This document shows, one piece after another, positions 10,170-18,483 of a DNA stretch of 64,000 nucleotides. Below the pieces are notes generated by a model, which saw only the letters and a list, made by a program, of their open reading frames with translations, was not told the origin of the DNA and did not search any database. How positions within the stretch are numbered: position 1 is the stretch's first letter; each line of letters starts with the position of its first letter. Source of the stretch: Aquimarina macrocephali JAMB N27 (lineage in GTDB: Bacteria; Bacteroidota; Bacteroidia; Flavobacteriales; Flavobacteriaceae); the NCBI RefSeq assembly GCF_000520995.1, contig NZ_JACA01000013.1, forward strand, positions 175,065 through 239,064, in the 5' to 3' direction. A program made the translations under genes and the position numbers.

Positions 10170-10580
10170 TTATATGTTGGTTCCTTCTTCTTTATAGAAA
10201 GGAAAAACTACATTTCTTCTTGAGTTGGTACTTCTAATTAAATAATCAATTTTCACTAGCAATTTCCCTTCTAATTCATCTGTTTCAGAGATGTCTATTT
10301 TAATTACATCTATTCTGGGTTCATGATAGAGTATTGCTGTTTTGATCAGTTCGATTACAAAAGTTTTTAAGGTTCTATCCAGAGGTTTAAAAAGAAGCTC
10401 ATCCAGGTTACATCCGTAATTAGGCACCATAATTCTTTCTCCTAATCTGGTTGTCAATAAAATCTCTAAACTCTTCTTGATATCTTCCTCATTAGAGGTC
10501 ATCAATACATGTTTTGCGGCTTTATTAAACTCTGGTGGAAATCCCCAGCCTGTACCTAAAAAAGAATCTTTATTTTCCAT
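10170..10580 (-). CDS. GPW/gp25-family baseplate wedge protein
   Basis: The 136-residue protein matches the gp25/lysozyme-like wedge family (Afp9-like). The visible features are FLGTGWGFPPEF, the DIKKSLEILLTTRLGERIM block and PNYGCNLDELLFKPLD. Such proteins connect the inner baseplate to the first sheath ring and carry a sheath-like handshake element. The size fits the family. It lies 2 bases after the PAAR gene and 15 bases before the J-type gene. No sign of truncation. Confidence 0.92.
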   Translation of the reverse strand: MENKDSFLGTGWGFPPEFNKAAKHVLMTSNEEDIKKSLEILLTTRLGERIMVPNYGCNLDELLFKPLDRTLKTFVIELIKTAILYHEPRIDVIKIDISETDELEGKLLVKIDYLIRSTNSRRNVVFPFYKEEGTNI

Positions 10581-10582
10581 AA

Positions 10583-10873
10583 CTAACCTCCTATTATTAC
10601 TGTAGGGCTTCCTAGTACAATTACTCCTCCGTGAGTGGTACTATCACCCATTCTTGCCGCTGGCATTCCTCCTATCATTACTGTTCCAGATCCCATAATT
10701 ATTGTATCTGGCGGTCCTACACATACTGCCATATCCCCAACTCGTGCTGCTGGCAATCCACCAATAAGTACGGTTGGCTCTCCTGCTGGTAATATGGGCC
10801 CTCCTACGTGAGGTACTACTCCTGTTACTAATGGACAGGTATGCATATCTGTAATTCTTGCTGCTGGTGGCAT
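10583..10873 (-). CDS. PAAR-domain spike tip protein
   Basis: This 96-residue protein is a full PAAR cone. It begins MPPAARITDMHTCP and contains two PAAR-type repeats (GGLPAARVGDMAVC and GGMPAARMGDSTTHGG), with the His and Cys residues expected to bind a metal ion at the tip. PAAR proteins sharpen the spike trimer and can carry effectors; this one has no extension, so it acts only as a tip. It is encoded directly after the VgrG-like spike gene, the usual order in eCIS clusters. Confidence 0.95.
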   Translation of the reverse strand: MPPAARITDMHTCPLVTGVVPHVGGPILPAGEPTVLIGGLPAARVGDMAVCVGPPDTIIMGSGTVMIGGMPAARMGDSTTHGGVIVLGSPTVIIGG

Positions 10874-10913
10874 TGTTTATTTGTTTATAGTTTTTGGTTC
10901 TTTTTAAATTTTA

Positions 10914-12659
10914 TCAATTAATCTGTACTAGTGACCCTTTAAGGGTTGCAATTGCGCTGGAAGAAACTTCTATACCAGCTCCTCCTTCTGCTTTGCATTC
11001 TGCACTTGCTTTTATATTTACATTGGTTCCTTCGATATTAACATCTCCAGATGCTGTTAAACTAATATCTCCAGCACTTTCTACGGCTATGCCCGAACTA
11101 TCAATGGTAATTACATTCGAATTATCATCCTCGACAATAATAGAACCTGCATCTTCATCTAATACTATTTTTTTTCCTGCAGGTGTTTCAATAGTTATAG
11201 ACTTTTTATCATCATCAAAAAGTACTTTCATTTCGCTTCTGGTAACAAATCCTTTTTCATGATTATCATCACTTGCGGTAATAGGAGAAGGTTTTGCACT
11301 GCTGTGTAACATTCCTAATACTATTGCATCGTTTGGATCATCATTGACAAAGCCAACGATAACCTCATCTTCTATTTCAGGTCTAAAGAATGCTCCTCGA
11401 TTTTCACCTGCATCTAATGAAACTACTCTACACCATATACCTTGTTCTTCGTTATTGATGATTGGTATTTGCACTAAAATTCTTTCTTCTCCATCGGGGT
11501 CTTCTTCAAGCTGACTTACGATTCCTACTTGTAGTCCACAAATTCCTGATAGTAATCCTGAAGCTGGTAATGCATTGATATCATATGTTTCAGAAAACCA
11601 TTGAGGATTGATCCCAAATTGCGCATCTACGGTCCAATTTCCTTCTGCAATATGATGACTTACTCCTGTGATATAGATCTTACCATTAAATCTATCTCCT
11701 ACTCCTTGTAGCTCTAACAACGTTCCTGGTTTTACCGCTGGCACTCCTTGAAATTTAACTCGGCCTCTGACTTTTGATAATTGTTGAAACATCCATTTAG
11801 CGTCACTCCAATCCTGTAATTCTTCTGTAGTAAGCGATCCTCCGTGACGTAATTCTAAGTTTTCTAAAGCGATTACAGAAGAGAGATCAGAAGCAGATAA
11901 GTTACCATTTAACGAAACTGATGGGTCATTAGCTTCTACCTCTACAATTTCCTGATCAGAATAATTCCATCCATAAGAAGTTACTTTATCGATCTGATGT
12001 CTTGCATCAATCTCTGCATCCAAATCTAAAATAGTTGATCCAAAGGTTATAGTCTCCACAGGATCTGAGTTAAAATCAGGTTTGGCTACAGTTAATTCGC
12101 CATTATCTACAAAGCAAAGTTTACCATTAGCCTGAGCTCGTGAAACTATATAATCCCAATCTGACACGTTGTATTGCACCAATTCCTTATGTTCATATTT
12201 AGTAGCTTCTACATCGTTATCAATACCATAATCGCCGACAATTTCTTCGATAATATCACTATCTTTTTTATCATAGAAATATTTGCTTTTTCTGCCTATC
12301 GTAAGCTTGACCGCTTCATCTTTACACTCCACAATAAGATAAGAACCATTTGGTCTTATTTTTATATTATGCTTAATGACAATTCCTTTAAAAATAGTTT
12401 CCTCATCAGAATGATATCCAGCTGTAATTTCGATTTCTGCTCCTGGTATTACTAGTTCTTGATTGCTTAATTCAAAATCTTGTTTAGAGGGTTCTCCATC
12501 TGTTATAATCAACTTGGCAGTAGAAATTCTATTAACCTCCTTCTCGATAGAAATTGTTTTAACCTGATAGGCCTTAGACAATTCTTCTCCATTGACAAGT
12601 ACCTTGCTTGTGACAAGATCTGCGTTTTTTGATGTCTGTATTACACTGCCTTTGGCCAT
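10914..12659 (-). CDS. VgrG-like spike protein, Afp8/Pvc8-like
   Basis: The 581-residue protein has a gp27-like hub (early block VLVNGEELSKAYQVKTISIE, later DWDYIVSRAQANGKLCFVDNG). An OB-fold region follows (QVGIVSQLEEDPDGEERILV, AGENRGAFFRPEIEDEVIVG). It ends in a beta-helix of short repeats (SGDVNIEGTNVNIKASAE). It should trimerise into the central spike that ends with the PAAR tip. No C-terminal effector domain is fused to the helix. It is encoded 2 bases after the LysM gene and 40 bases before PAAR. Confidence 0.93.
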   Translation of the reverse strand: MAKGSVIQTSKNADLVTSKVLVNGEELSKAYQVKTISIEKEVNRISTAKLIITDGEPSKQDFELSNQELVIPGAEIEITAGYHSDEETIFKGIVIKHNIKIRPNGSYLIVECKDEAVKLTIGRKSKYFYDKKDSDIIEEIVGDYGIDNDVEATKYEHKELVQYNVSDWDYIVSRAQANGKLCFVDNGELTVAKPDFNSDPVETITFGSTILDLDAEIDARHQIDKVTSYGWNYSDQEIVEVEANDPSVSLNGNLSASDLSSVIALENLELRHGGSLTTEELQDWSDAKWMFQQLSKVRGRVKFQGVPAVKPGTLLELQGVGDRFNGKIYITGVSHHIAEGNWTVDAQFGINPQWFSETYDINALPASGLLSGICGLQVGIVSQLEEDPDGEERILVQIPIINNEEQGIWCRVVSLDAGENRGAFFRPEIEDEVIVGFVNDDPNDAIVLGMLHSSAKPSPITASDDNHEKGFVTRSEMKVLFDDDKKSITIETPAGKKIVLDEDAGSIIVEDDNSNVITIDSSGIAVESAGDISLTASGDVNIEGTNVNIKASAECKAEGGAGIEVSSSAIATLKGSLVQIN

Positions 12660-12661
12660 TT

Positions 12662-13387
12662 TTATGATGTTTTTTCTATTGGAGGAAAGAAAATTTCTTT
12701 TCCTACTTCTAATTTCCTAAAGGAAGTGATCTCATTTACCCTTGCAACTTCTGAGTAGTACTTAGAATCCCCATAAATACGATGGGACATCAGAGGCAAC
12801 GTATCTCCTTCTTTTACCACACGTACATGTGTTAAATCAGGAGATTGATTATTCTCTTTTGCTACTCTAAGATCATCTTCGACAAATCCTTGAAACTTTG
12901 CCTTTGCAACCGCTCGGATTGGTGTACCGTCTGGTTTAAAAAGTTTAAACTCTATACTCATTTCGGTAAGACTCCCTTTGAAAAGGAGTGTCCCCCACGA
13001 AATCATTAAATAATTTGGTTTGTGTTCATCCCCGTTGTAATCGAGGATTACTTTTTTAAACTTTTCGATATCATCAATGATACCATCACCTTTATCTTTA
13101 AAAACTTTATTACCCGAACTACTACCCGGATCACTGCCATAGTGTACAATGACACCTGATCTATCAAATAAAAATTCTAATTCAAGATCCTCAGGAAGTT
13201 TTTTATTAAACTTAGGAGATACATCACTAGTCCCGGAAGCTTGGTCTTCGTTTTGCTCGATTTTATAATTAAAGGTGTATTTTTCAGGATTCACCAATGT
13301 GGTAAATTCTCCGTCCCCAACTTTGTTATTAAATTGCGGATCACTATAGGCTACAACCTTTAATTTTTTTAATTCTCCTGTACTCAT
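12662..13387 (-). CDS. LysM-containing CIS tube/baseplate protein, Afp7-like
   Basis: The 241-residue protein has a CIS-tube-type N-terminal domain (LKKLKVVAYSDPQF, FTTLVNPEKYTFNYKIEQ, LPEDLELEFLFDRSGV). It ends in a LysM module (HVRVVKEGDTLPLMSHRIYG through LEVGKEIFFPP). Homologues such as gp53 or Afp7 link the spike hub to the first tube ring and the baseplate. The LysM here is probably structural rather than peptidoglycan-binding. Length and position between tube and spike genes are typical. Confidence 0.9.
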   Translation of the reverse strand: MSTGELKKLKVVAYSDPQFNNKVGDGEFTTLVNPEKYTFNYKIEQNEDQASGTSDVSPKFNKKLPEDLELEFLFDRSGVIVHYGSDPGSSSGNKVFKDKGDGIIDDIEKFKKVILDYNGDEHKPNYLMISWGTLLFKGSLTEMSIEFKLFKPDGTPIRAVAKAKFQGFVEDDLRVAKENNQSPDLTHVRVVKEGDTLPLMSHRIYGDSKYYSEVARVNEITSFRKLEVGKEIFFPPIEKTS

Positions 13388-13390
13388 TGT

Positions 13391-13558
13391 TTATCGTTCA
13401 GATTGTTTTGAAATGATCTCCATGATTTGTTCTACACACTCTGCGATAATCACGTCTTTATTCATTCCTGATTTTTTTCCTTTGGGGGAATCAGTATTTT
13501 TCTGATCATTGTCTACATTTATTTTGATGTGTAATTCTTTAATTTCGATCGCTCCCAT
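13391..13558 (-). CDS. DUF5908 small eCIS protein
   Basis: This is a 55-residue ORF between the second tube gene and the LysM gene (5 bases from the former, 3 from the latter). It starts MGAIEIKELHIKINVD, has a charged Lys/Asp/Ser linker in the middle, and ends in a helix (VIIAECVEQIMEIISKQSER). The N-terminal IEIKEL.I.I.V pattern is characteristic of DUF5908, a family found in Afp/PVC-type clusters at this position (Afp6-like). Its molecular role is unknown to me. Its size, conserved start motif and tight packing make it a real gene. Confidence 0.8.
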   Translation of the reverse strand: MGAIEIKELHIKINVDNDQKNTDSPKGKKSGMNKDVIIAECVEQIMEIISKQSER

Positions 13559-13563
13559 GATTA

Positions 13564-14004
13564 TCAAATTGTATTATAGTAGTTATACACCAGCTCTATG
13601 GTCTCGATGACCACTTTACTTTCTTGAGCATTAAAGTCAGATATGGACCATTTAATTGGATAGGCATGCACTATATTCCAGGATACTAGTGGTTCATGTT
13701 TTTCATTTAAAAGCTTAACAATAAGATCTATAGGTTCGAATTCGAAGTTTTCGACAGCATCTTTACACCAATCGATTACCTTAGAATCTGCCAACAATCC
13801 TCTTTTTAGAACCAGGTTTGGATATTTTGTCCTTACCGGAATTTTATGCTTAAATCTATTTTCTCCACCTTCGGTGACATCTTCTGTTTCTACATCTACT
13901 GACAATCCAGCTATGGATTGAAACTGATGGTCTGCCTCACTGATTGACAAACCAGTAAATTCAACACTAAAATGAAAACCAACGGGTGGATAATAGGTCG
14001 CCAT
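13564..14004 (-). CDS. Inner tube protein (gp19-like), second paralogue, Afp5-like
   Basis: This 146-residue member of the T4 gp19 / Hcp-like tube family begins MATYYPPVGFHFSVEF. It contains FQSIAGLSVDVETEDVTEGG, VLKRGLLADSKVIDWC and the conserved WNIVHAYPIKWSISDFNAQE segment before a C-terminal strand. In Afp/PVC particles one such paralogue starts the tube at the baseplate. The start codon shares one base with the stop of the first tube gene. It resembles its upstream neighbour in length and layout, consistent with an old duplication. Confidence 0.9.
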   Translation of the reverse strand: MATYYPPVGFHFSVEFTGLSISEADHQFQSIAGLSVDVETEDVTEGGENRFKHKIPVRTKYPNLVLKRGLLADSKVIDWCKDAVENFEFEPIDLIVKLLNEKHEPLVSWNIVHAYPIKWSISDFNAQESKVVIETIELVYNYYNTI

Positions 14005-14450
14005 TAAGATGCTATTTTAAGACTGTTAATTGCAAATTCTGCAGATTCAATAGCGATCTCATTTCCATCTGCTTTAAGATCTGTAGATTGTATTTTAAGC
14101 AACCAAGCATCCTGTGCTTCCCAGGTTACAACAGGCTCATGCTTTTCATCTAACAAGCTAATAGTAAGGTCACTTCTAAACTTCTCTTCACCTTCTTGAA
14201 AGAATACATTTTTCTTCCACATATCATAGAATTGTCCTTTTGTAGAAACAAAAGTTCCTCTTTTGATTGCAATATTTGCAAACTTGGTCATTCCTGGTTG
14301 CTTTTTCTTGAAGTAGTCATTATCCGCTCCTCCTCTATATTCTATTACTTCAGTTTCAAAGTCTAAACCTGATACCTCTGTACAATTTAATTCGGTGTCG
14401 CCTCCAATTGTTACCTTAAAATGGAACTTTGGTAGTGGATATTCTGCCAT
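14004..14450 (-). CDS. Inner tube protein (gp19-like), main paralogue, Afp1-like
   Basis: The 148-residue protein has the gp19 tube layout: YPLPKFHFKVTIGG, CTEVSGLDFETEVIEYRGG, IAIKRGTFVSTKGQFYDMW, then WEAQDAWLLKIQSTDLKADG and a final strand. Stacked hexamers of this protein should make the lumen that carries cargo. It sits 43 bases after the sheath gene and is probably the major tube subunit, since sheath and main tube genes are usually adjacent. This assignment between the two tube paralogues is inferred. Confidence 0.9.
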   Translation of the reverse strand: MAEYPLPKFHFKVTIGGDTELNCTEVSGLDFETEVIEYRGGADNDYFKKKQPGMTKFANIAIKRGTFVSTKGQFYDMWKKNVFFQEGEEKFRSDLTISLLDEKHEPVVTWEAQDAWLLKIQSTDLKADGNEIAIESAEFAINSLKIAS

Positions 14451-14493
14451 GATTTCTATATTTTATGTTGTTGATTTAAATTATTATAAATGA

Positions 14494-16434
14494 TTAAGCT
14501 TCTTGCATTTTATGAGAGAACTTAAGAATGATAAATTCTGCTGGTCGAACAACCGCCATTCCGATTTCGATAATCATATTACCATCGAGGATATCATCGG
14601 CCGTCATAGTTTCTCCCAATCCAACTTTTACGTAGAATGCTTTATCAGGTGTTGGACCTGCCAATGCTCCTGCTCTCCACTGTAGTGTTAAGAAATTATT
14701 GATCATTGCTTTTACCCGAACCCAAGTATTCATATCATTAGGCTCAAATACGAATTGCTCAGTAGCTTTTTTTATAGATTCTTCGGCCATATTAAAGAAT
14801 CTTCTTACTGGCACATATCTCCACTCTTTGTCATTACCTGCTAAGGTTCTAGAGCCCCAAACCAAAGTTCCTTTTCCCGTAAAAGTTCTTATTGCATTTA
14901 CAGATTTTCCTGCTATAGTATCTACATTTAAACGATCCTGCTGCTCATTGGTGATTTTTATAGACGGTTTGATTACATAATTTACTCCAACATTTGCTGG
15001 TGCTTTCCAAACTCCTCTATCACTATCTACTCGTGCATATACTCCTGCCATAGCGCTACTTGGTGGTAGTTCCAGAGGAAGGATTCCTAATTCTACTTTG
15101 ATTAAGTTATAAGTTGCACTATCTATATTCTCAATAGCTGCCAGATTTTGACCATCAAGAGAACCAGTTATAACACCATCAGCTGCTTGTGCTGCAGTTA
15201 TTGCATCAGTTAATGCAGGTATTATCAACGCAATAACTGCCTGAATATCTGCTTCTATGGTAGCAACGGCTGCAACAGCCGCTGCAGATTCTGTTTTTAC
15301 TACTCCACCACCAGGTGCACTATTGGCTGCACCATTAATATCAGTAATATGTCCGTCTAAAGCTGTAATTAATGTCGGAATAGCTCCCGCTCCTGTTATC
15401 GCTGTATTTAATGCTCCCGCTGCTGCAGTCACTCCAGCCTCTCCAACAGCATTACCATCGGTCACGGCAGTTGCTCCAGAGGTAACCACACTATTAAGAG
15501 CATCAACAATAGGTTGGATTGTATCGGTAATGGTAGCTCTATTTGTATTTGCTTCACCATTGGTTCCTACTTGCAAAGTTGTATCCGCATCAGTTAGGGC
15601 AGTAACTAATGCTGGAATCCCATTCAAAACGGTTTGTATGTCTGAAGTAGTTTGCGTAGCTGTTGCCATTGCTGTGATACTCTCCGGAGTTTCATCTTCA
15701 CTGGTATGACTAATAGCAACATTAGCTTCATCATAACTATAATCCAAAATGGTTTCTAAATATGGATAATAAGCAGCTCCATATTTAAGGTAATCCTTTT
15801 CCAAATTTACTCCTGATCGTAATGCATCAATTGGCGCATCACTAGTATCATCATAACTATATGTATCTATGATTGCAAATCGATCTTGAAGTTCATTACA
15901 TTGAGTCAAGGCATTATTATATAGTGCAAAAAACTCGTTTGGATCTGCAATTGCAGTAGCATCAGGAAACAATAACAAAGTCGGCTCATCTTCTTTTTTA
16001 AGAAGGTTTAGCCCATCATTTAAATCACTAAATAACACATTTCCTCCTGTATAATTGGCTACAGAAACAATGTAACAAGGTCCTCCACCATTTGCAAAAT
16101 ACATTTGCAATGCATAATACATTAAATATGGTTGTCTATTAGACACTACCTGATCCTTATCAATTGTAATATTTCTTTCTATATCTCCATTTACCAAGGC
16201 ATCGAATATTGTAACTTCAATATTTACCTCTGGTAATGCAAATCCGAAATATGTTCTATACTCTAACATAGAAGTAATTCTGGTAGGCGTTTGTAACAAA
16301 TCATTTGCTACCTTTTTTGTTGCCTTCTCAGTATATCCTATAAAAGCTGGAATTGCTGTTTCTACTTGGGCTACGGATGGAGGAAACTTAACAACCTCCT
16401 CTATATAAACCCCTGGTGTTTTGTACGTTGCCAT
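14494..16434 (-). CDS. Contractile tail sheath protein with large Ala/Thr-rich insertion
   Basis: This 646-residue protein is the sheath. The N-terminus (MATYKTPGVYIEEV) and the block SSAMAGVYARVDSDRGVWKA are canonical, as are the C-terminal RTFTGKGTLVWGSRTLA and WRYVPVRRFFNMAEESI strands that interlock neighbouring subunits. Contraction drives the tube into the target. Residues ~241-438 are an insertion rich in Ala, Thr, Ile and Asp with no Lys until near residue 380, separating two conserved parts of the fold. The frame is intact across it. It is the only sheath gene in the window, whereas PVC clusters usually carry several. Confidence 0.93.
   Translation of the reverse strand: MATYKTPGVYIEEVVKFPPSVAQVETAIPAFIGYTEKATKKVANDLLQTPTRITSMLEYRTYFGFALPEVNIEVTIFDALVNGDIERNITIDKDQVVSNRQPYLMYYALQMYFANGGGPCYIVSVANYTGGNVLFSDLNDGLNLLKKEDEPTLLLFPDATAIADPNEFFALYNNALTQCNELQDRFAIIDTYSYDDTSDAPIDALRSGVNLEKDYLKYGAAYYPYLETILDYSYDEANVAISHTSEDETPESITAMATATQTTSDIQTVLNGIPALVTALTDADTTLQVGTNGEANTNRATITDTIQPIVDALNSVVTSGATAVTDGNAVGEAGVTAAAGALNTAITGAGAIPTLITALDGHITDINGAANSAPGGGVVKTESAAAVAAVATIEADIQAVIALIIPALTDAITAAQAADGVITGSLDGQNLAAIENIDSATYNLIKVELGILPLELPPSSAMAGVYARVDSDRGVWKAPANVGVNYVIKPSIKITNEQQDRLNVDTIAGKSVNAIRTFTGKGTLVWGSRTLAGNDKEWRYVPVRRFFNMAEESIKKATEQFVFEPNDMNTWVRVKAMINNFLTLQWRAGALAGPTPDKAFYVKVGLGETMTADDILDGNMIIEIGMAVVRPAEFIILKFSHKMQEA
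15121..15714 (-). other. Low-complexity Ala/Thr-rich insertion inside the sheath gene
   Basis: The segment encodes about 198 residues dominated by A, T, I, D, G and V. It has recurring short patterns such as IPALVTALTDADTT, IPTLITALDGHITD and IIPALTDAITAAQA. These suggest repeated amphipathic helices that arose by internal duplication. The flanks are ordinary sheath sequence (YPYLETILDYSYDEANVA before, PPSSAMAGVYARVD after). Because it interrupts an exposed region of the sheath fold it probably projects from the particle surface; that is inference. Confidence 0.75.
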
Positions 16435-16448
16435 AATTTTAATTGTTT

Positions 16449-17459
16449 TTAAATAAAAATTTCAGAATATGTTGTTGTAATATTTGTGTTTACATCTGTT
16501 GTTTGCTTTATCAAATCTGCTGTTGGATTTGGAAAAGTATATTTTTCGATATCTGACGGAAGCGGAGGTACAATATCAGCATCAGGATCAATCTCAATAA
16601 ATCCATTTTTGGTTAAAGGTTGAACAGAAGAAGTTTCTAACTCCTCATCATCAGATTTCTTAATATATTTCCAAACTGTCTTCCTATTATCAAAATGAAG
16701 CTTATAATAAGGAGTAGGATCTAATAAATAATTTTTCACGTCATTAGGGTCCGAATTATCTATCTCTATGAGATCCATATTATTATCCCCTATCGTATGA
16801 AGTCGAATGATTCCAAGTAACCCTTTGCTCTTTTCTGCTTGTATAGCTTGGTTTAATAGATGCTTCCCTTCATCGGTTGTTAAATCACTTTCCTCTACTT
16901 CTGCCAATAGCTCTAAATAAGGATTTGTATCTGCATTACCATTCTCTTTGAGTATTCTATACCAAATTGATTGTGAGCCTTCCTCTGATAATAAATAATC
17001 TTGATCTACCAGATCATTAGAAGAACTTAATGGCATATACGTATATGGATCAGCTTCTGTACTCGGTTTTGTATTTGAAAAATAGTACAGCCTATTTTTT
17101 TCTTTAGGTAAGACCGTATAGTTATCAAACAAGTAATCGTTGTTATATAATAAGAATGTAAGTCCTATACCGTCATCAAGAAAAATGATTGATTTATAAT
17201 TATCATTTTCTTCTACCACCTTGTTAAGCACTGTAAAGCCGTCAGTACCTTCTTTCATAACAATTTTATGATCTCTAAATATCTTTTGAGTTGCAGTCGT
17301 TGGAACCACGTTTATAAAATCCTTAAAAAGATATTTTTTTAGTTGTACTATCTTTTCATCGGCACTCATTGAAATAAATGAAGCGGATCCATTATCCAGA
17401 AAATATGAATGATGCAATTGCACCTGAAACATCGTTTTATATAAGATTCTAAAAGCCAA
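16449..17459 (-). CDS. Unrecognised eCIS-cluster protein
   Basis: This 336-residue protein is encoded between the DUF4255 gene (it starts on the base after that stop) and the sheath gene. It begins MAFRILYKTMFQVQLHHSYF and has no signal peptide or membrane segment. It is acidic, with a middle block (YKSIIFLDDGIGLTFLLYNN) and a C-terminal KYTFPNPTADLIKQTTDV. I do not recognise the family. Location in the first half of the structural operon suggests a particle component or assembly factor. A distal-end part such as a cap, cap adaptor or tube plug is one possibility, but nothing in the sequence proves this. Confidence 0.5.
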   Translation of the reverse strand: MAFRILYKTMFQVQLHHSYFLDNGSASFISMSADEKIVQLKKYLFKDFINVVPTTATQKIFRDHKIVMKEGTDGFTVLNKVVEENDNYKSIIFLDDGIGLTFLLYNNDYLFDNYTVLPKEKNRLYYFSNTKPSTEADPYTYMPLSSSNDLVDQDYLLSEEGSQSIWYRILKENGNADTNPYLELLAEVEESDLTTDEGKHLLNQAIQAEKSKGLLGIIRLHTIGDNNMDLIEIDNSDPNDVKNYLLDPTPYYKLHFDNRKTVWKYIKKSDDEELETSSVQPLTKNGFIEIDPDADIVPPLPSDIEKYTFPNPTADLIKQTTDVNTNITTTYSEIFI

Positions 17460-18047
17460 TTAATTACGTTTTAAATTTCCATTAATCTCAGTTATCAAAC
17501 TACCTTCAGATTGTGTTACATCTCTTTCTACCTCGAGTAAACTTATTTTATAGATGATTGAAGGATATTGTTTGCCTCCCAGCGTACCCCAGATAAAGTT
17601 CATTTCTTCAAATGAAGGGGTAAATAGATCTACGGTAAACTTAAAGTTCCTTATCTGATCCATTCCATCCAGATCTCTATCAAAATTTGTATTAGACTGT
17701 GTAAAAATTCTCTTGGATTGAAAAAACTCTACTACTTTGGAGACGCTTTTTAATGACTCTTTATAATCATTTCTATTCGCAGAAAACATGATATAAAGGT
17801 TCAAATGAACTTTGTTATTTTTATAGATCACCTTTGTTCCTTCTATCTCATGATTGAGAATATTTTTCATGGTGGTTTCTTCTTCTGTATGTAGTAGTGA
17901 AAGCACTATATTATTGCTATCTGAAGGTTCGTCATCTTCAGATTCTATAAAGGCTATATTATCTAATGAGACTGGCTTTTCTTCCAATTCTATATCAAAG
18001 AAATTATTAACCTCTTCGGTTATAATTTGCAATACTTCAAAAATCAT
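17460..18047 (-). CDS. DUF4255 tail-terminator-like eCIS protein (Afp16/Pvc16-like)
   Basis: The 195-residue protein starts MIFEVLQIITEEVNNFF and carries the DUF4255 (Pvc16 N-terminal) pattern: VLSLLHTEEETTMKN, the strand VHLNLYIMFSANRNDYKESL, KVVEFFQSKRIFTQ, and IWGTLGGKQYPSIIYKISLLEVE near the end. Afp16-type proteins cap the tube and sheath at the distal end and stop elongation. This is the first gene of the operon; nothing on the same strand precedes it for more than 400 bases. Confidence 0.88.
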   Translation of the reverse strand: MIFEVLQIITEEVNNFFDIELEEKPVSLDNIAFIESEDDEPSDSNNIVLSLLHTEEETTMKNILNHEIEGTKVIYKNNKVHLNLYIMFSANRNDYKESLKSVSKVVEFFQSKRIFTQSNTNFDRDLDGMDQIRNFKFTVDLFTPSFEEMNFIWGTLGGKQYPSIIYKISLLEVERDVTQSEGSLITEINGNLKRN

Positions 18048-18483
18048 ATCATTCTTATTAATAATGTATCATTCCTCTATAGCTTTATCAAAGAGATAGA
18101 AGCTATACGTTATTTCATTGTTAATCTATCGGGGTATACTTTTTATTAGGGGGCAGAATACCTAAATCAGTTTAGAAATTGAAATTATATTTTGATTAGG
18201 ATACTATAAATATAAATCACATTTTAAAAAAATCGCAGAGTCATTACACTGTTTTTTTTATAGTTAAACAACTTTGATGTAAAGGGGTAAAAACCTGTAT
18301 TACAACACTTTAAATTTTATTAATTTTATTAATTTTCTTAAGGTCAAATAGATCATCTACAGAAAAACGTCTACTCGTAACGCTTCGAGCGAATAAAGCA
18401 ATACTGTAAATGGAATAATTCCATATAAAAAAGGAATAATTCCATAATAAATTCTACCTTTACACCTCAAATCATCAATAGCA
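18048..18483. promoter_or_regulatory. Divergent intergenic region between the eCIS operon and the radical SAM gene
   Basis: This 436-base AT-rich stretch has no convincing ORF. It must hold the promoter for the eCIS operon (leftward) and for the radical SAM gene (rightward). Leftward, a 7-bp inverted repeat (ATAGCTT at 18079, AAGCTAT at 18100) lies in the presumed leader; I found no perfect TAnnTTTG box for the eCIS promoter. Rightward, TACCTTTA at 18455-18462 is a reasonable -7 box, preceded by two palindromes annotated separately. Confidence 0.6.
18410..18447. promoter_or_regulatory. Tandem palindromic operator GGAATAATTCC x2
   Basis: ATGGAATAATTCCAT at 18410-18424 is a perfect 15-bp palindrome around a central A. 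An 11-bp copy of its core, GGAATAATTCC, recurs at 18433-18443. The two cores are 21 bp apart, two helical turns, and end about 12 bp before a TACCTTTA -7 box for the radical SAM gene. This is what a pair of dimer-binding repressor sites looks like. The regulator is unknown. Confidence 0.6.

Noticed and set aside
15257..15709. 150-codon Ala/Val-rich ORF on the plus strand
   Set aside because: It is the antisense reading of the low-complexity sheath insertion; the composition explains its openness and it has no start context.
1..18047. Prophage or type VI secretion system
   Set aside because: No capsid, terminase, portal, integrase or lysis genes, and no TssJ/L/M or ClpV are visible; LysM, PAAR, DUF4255, DUF5908 and paired tube genes together point to eCIS.
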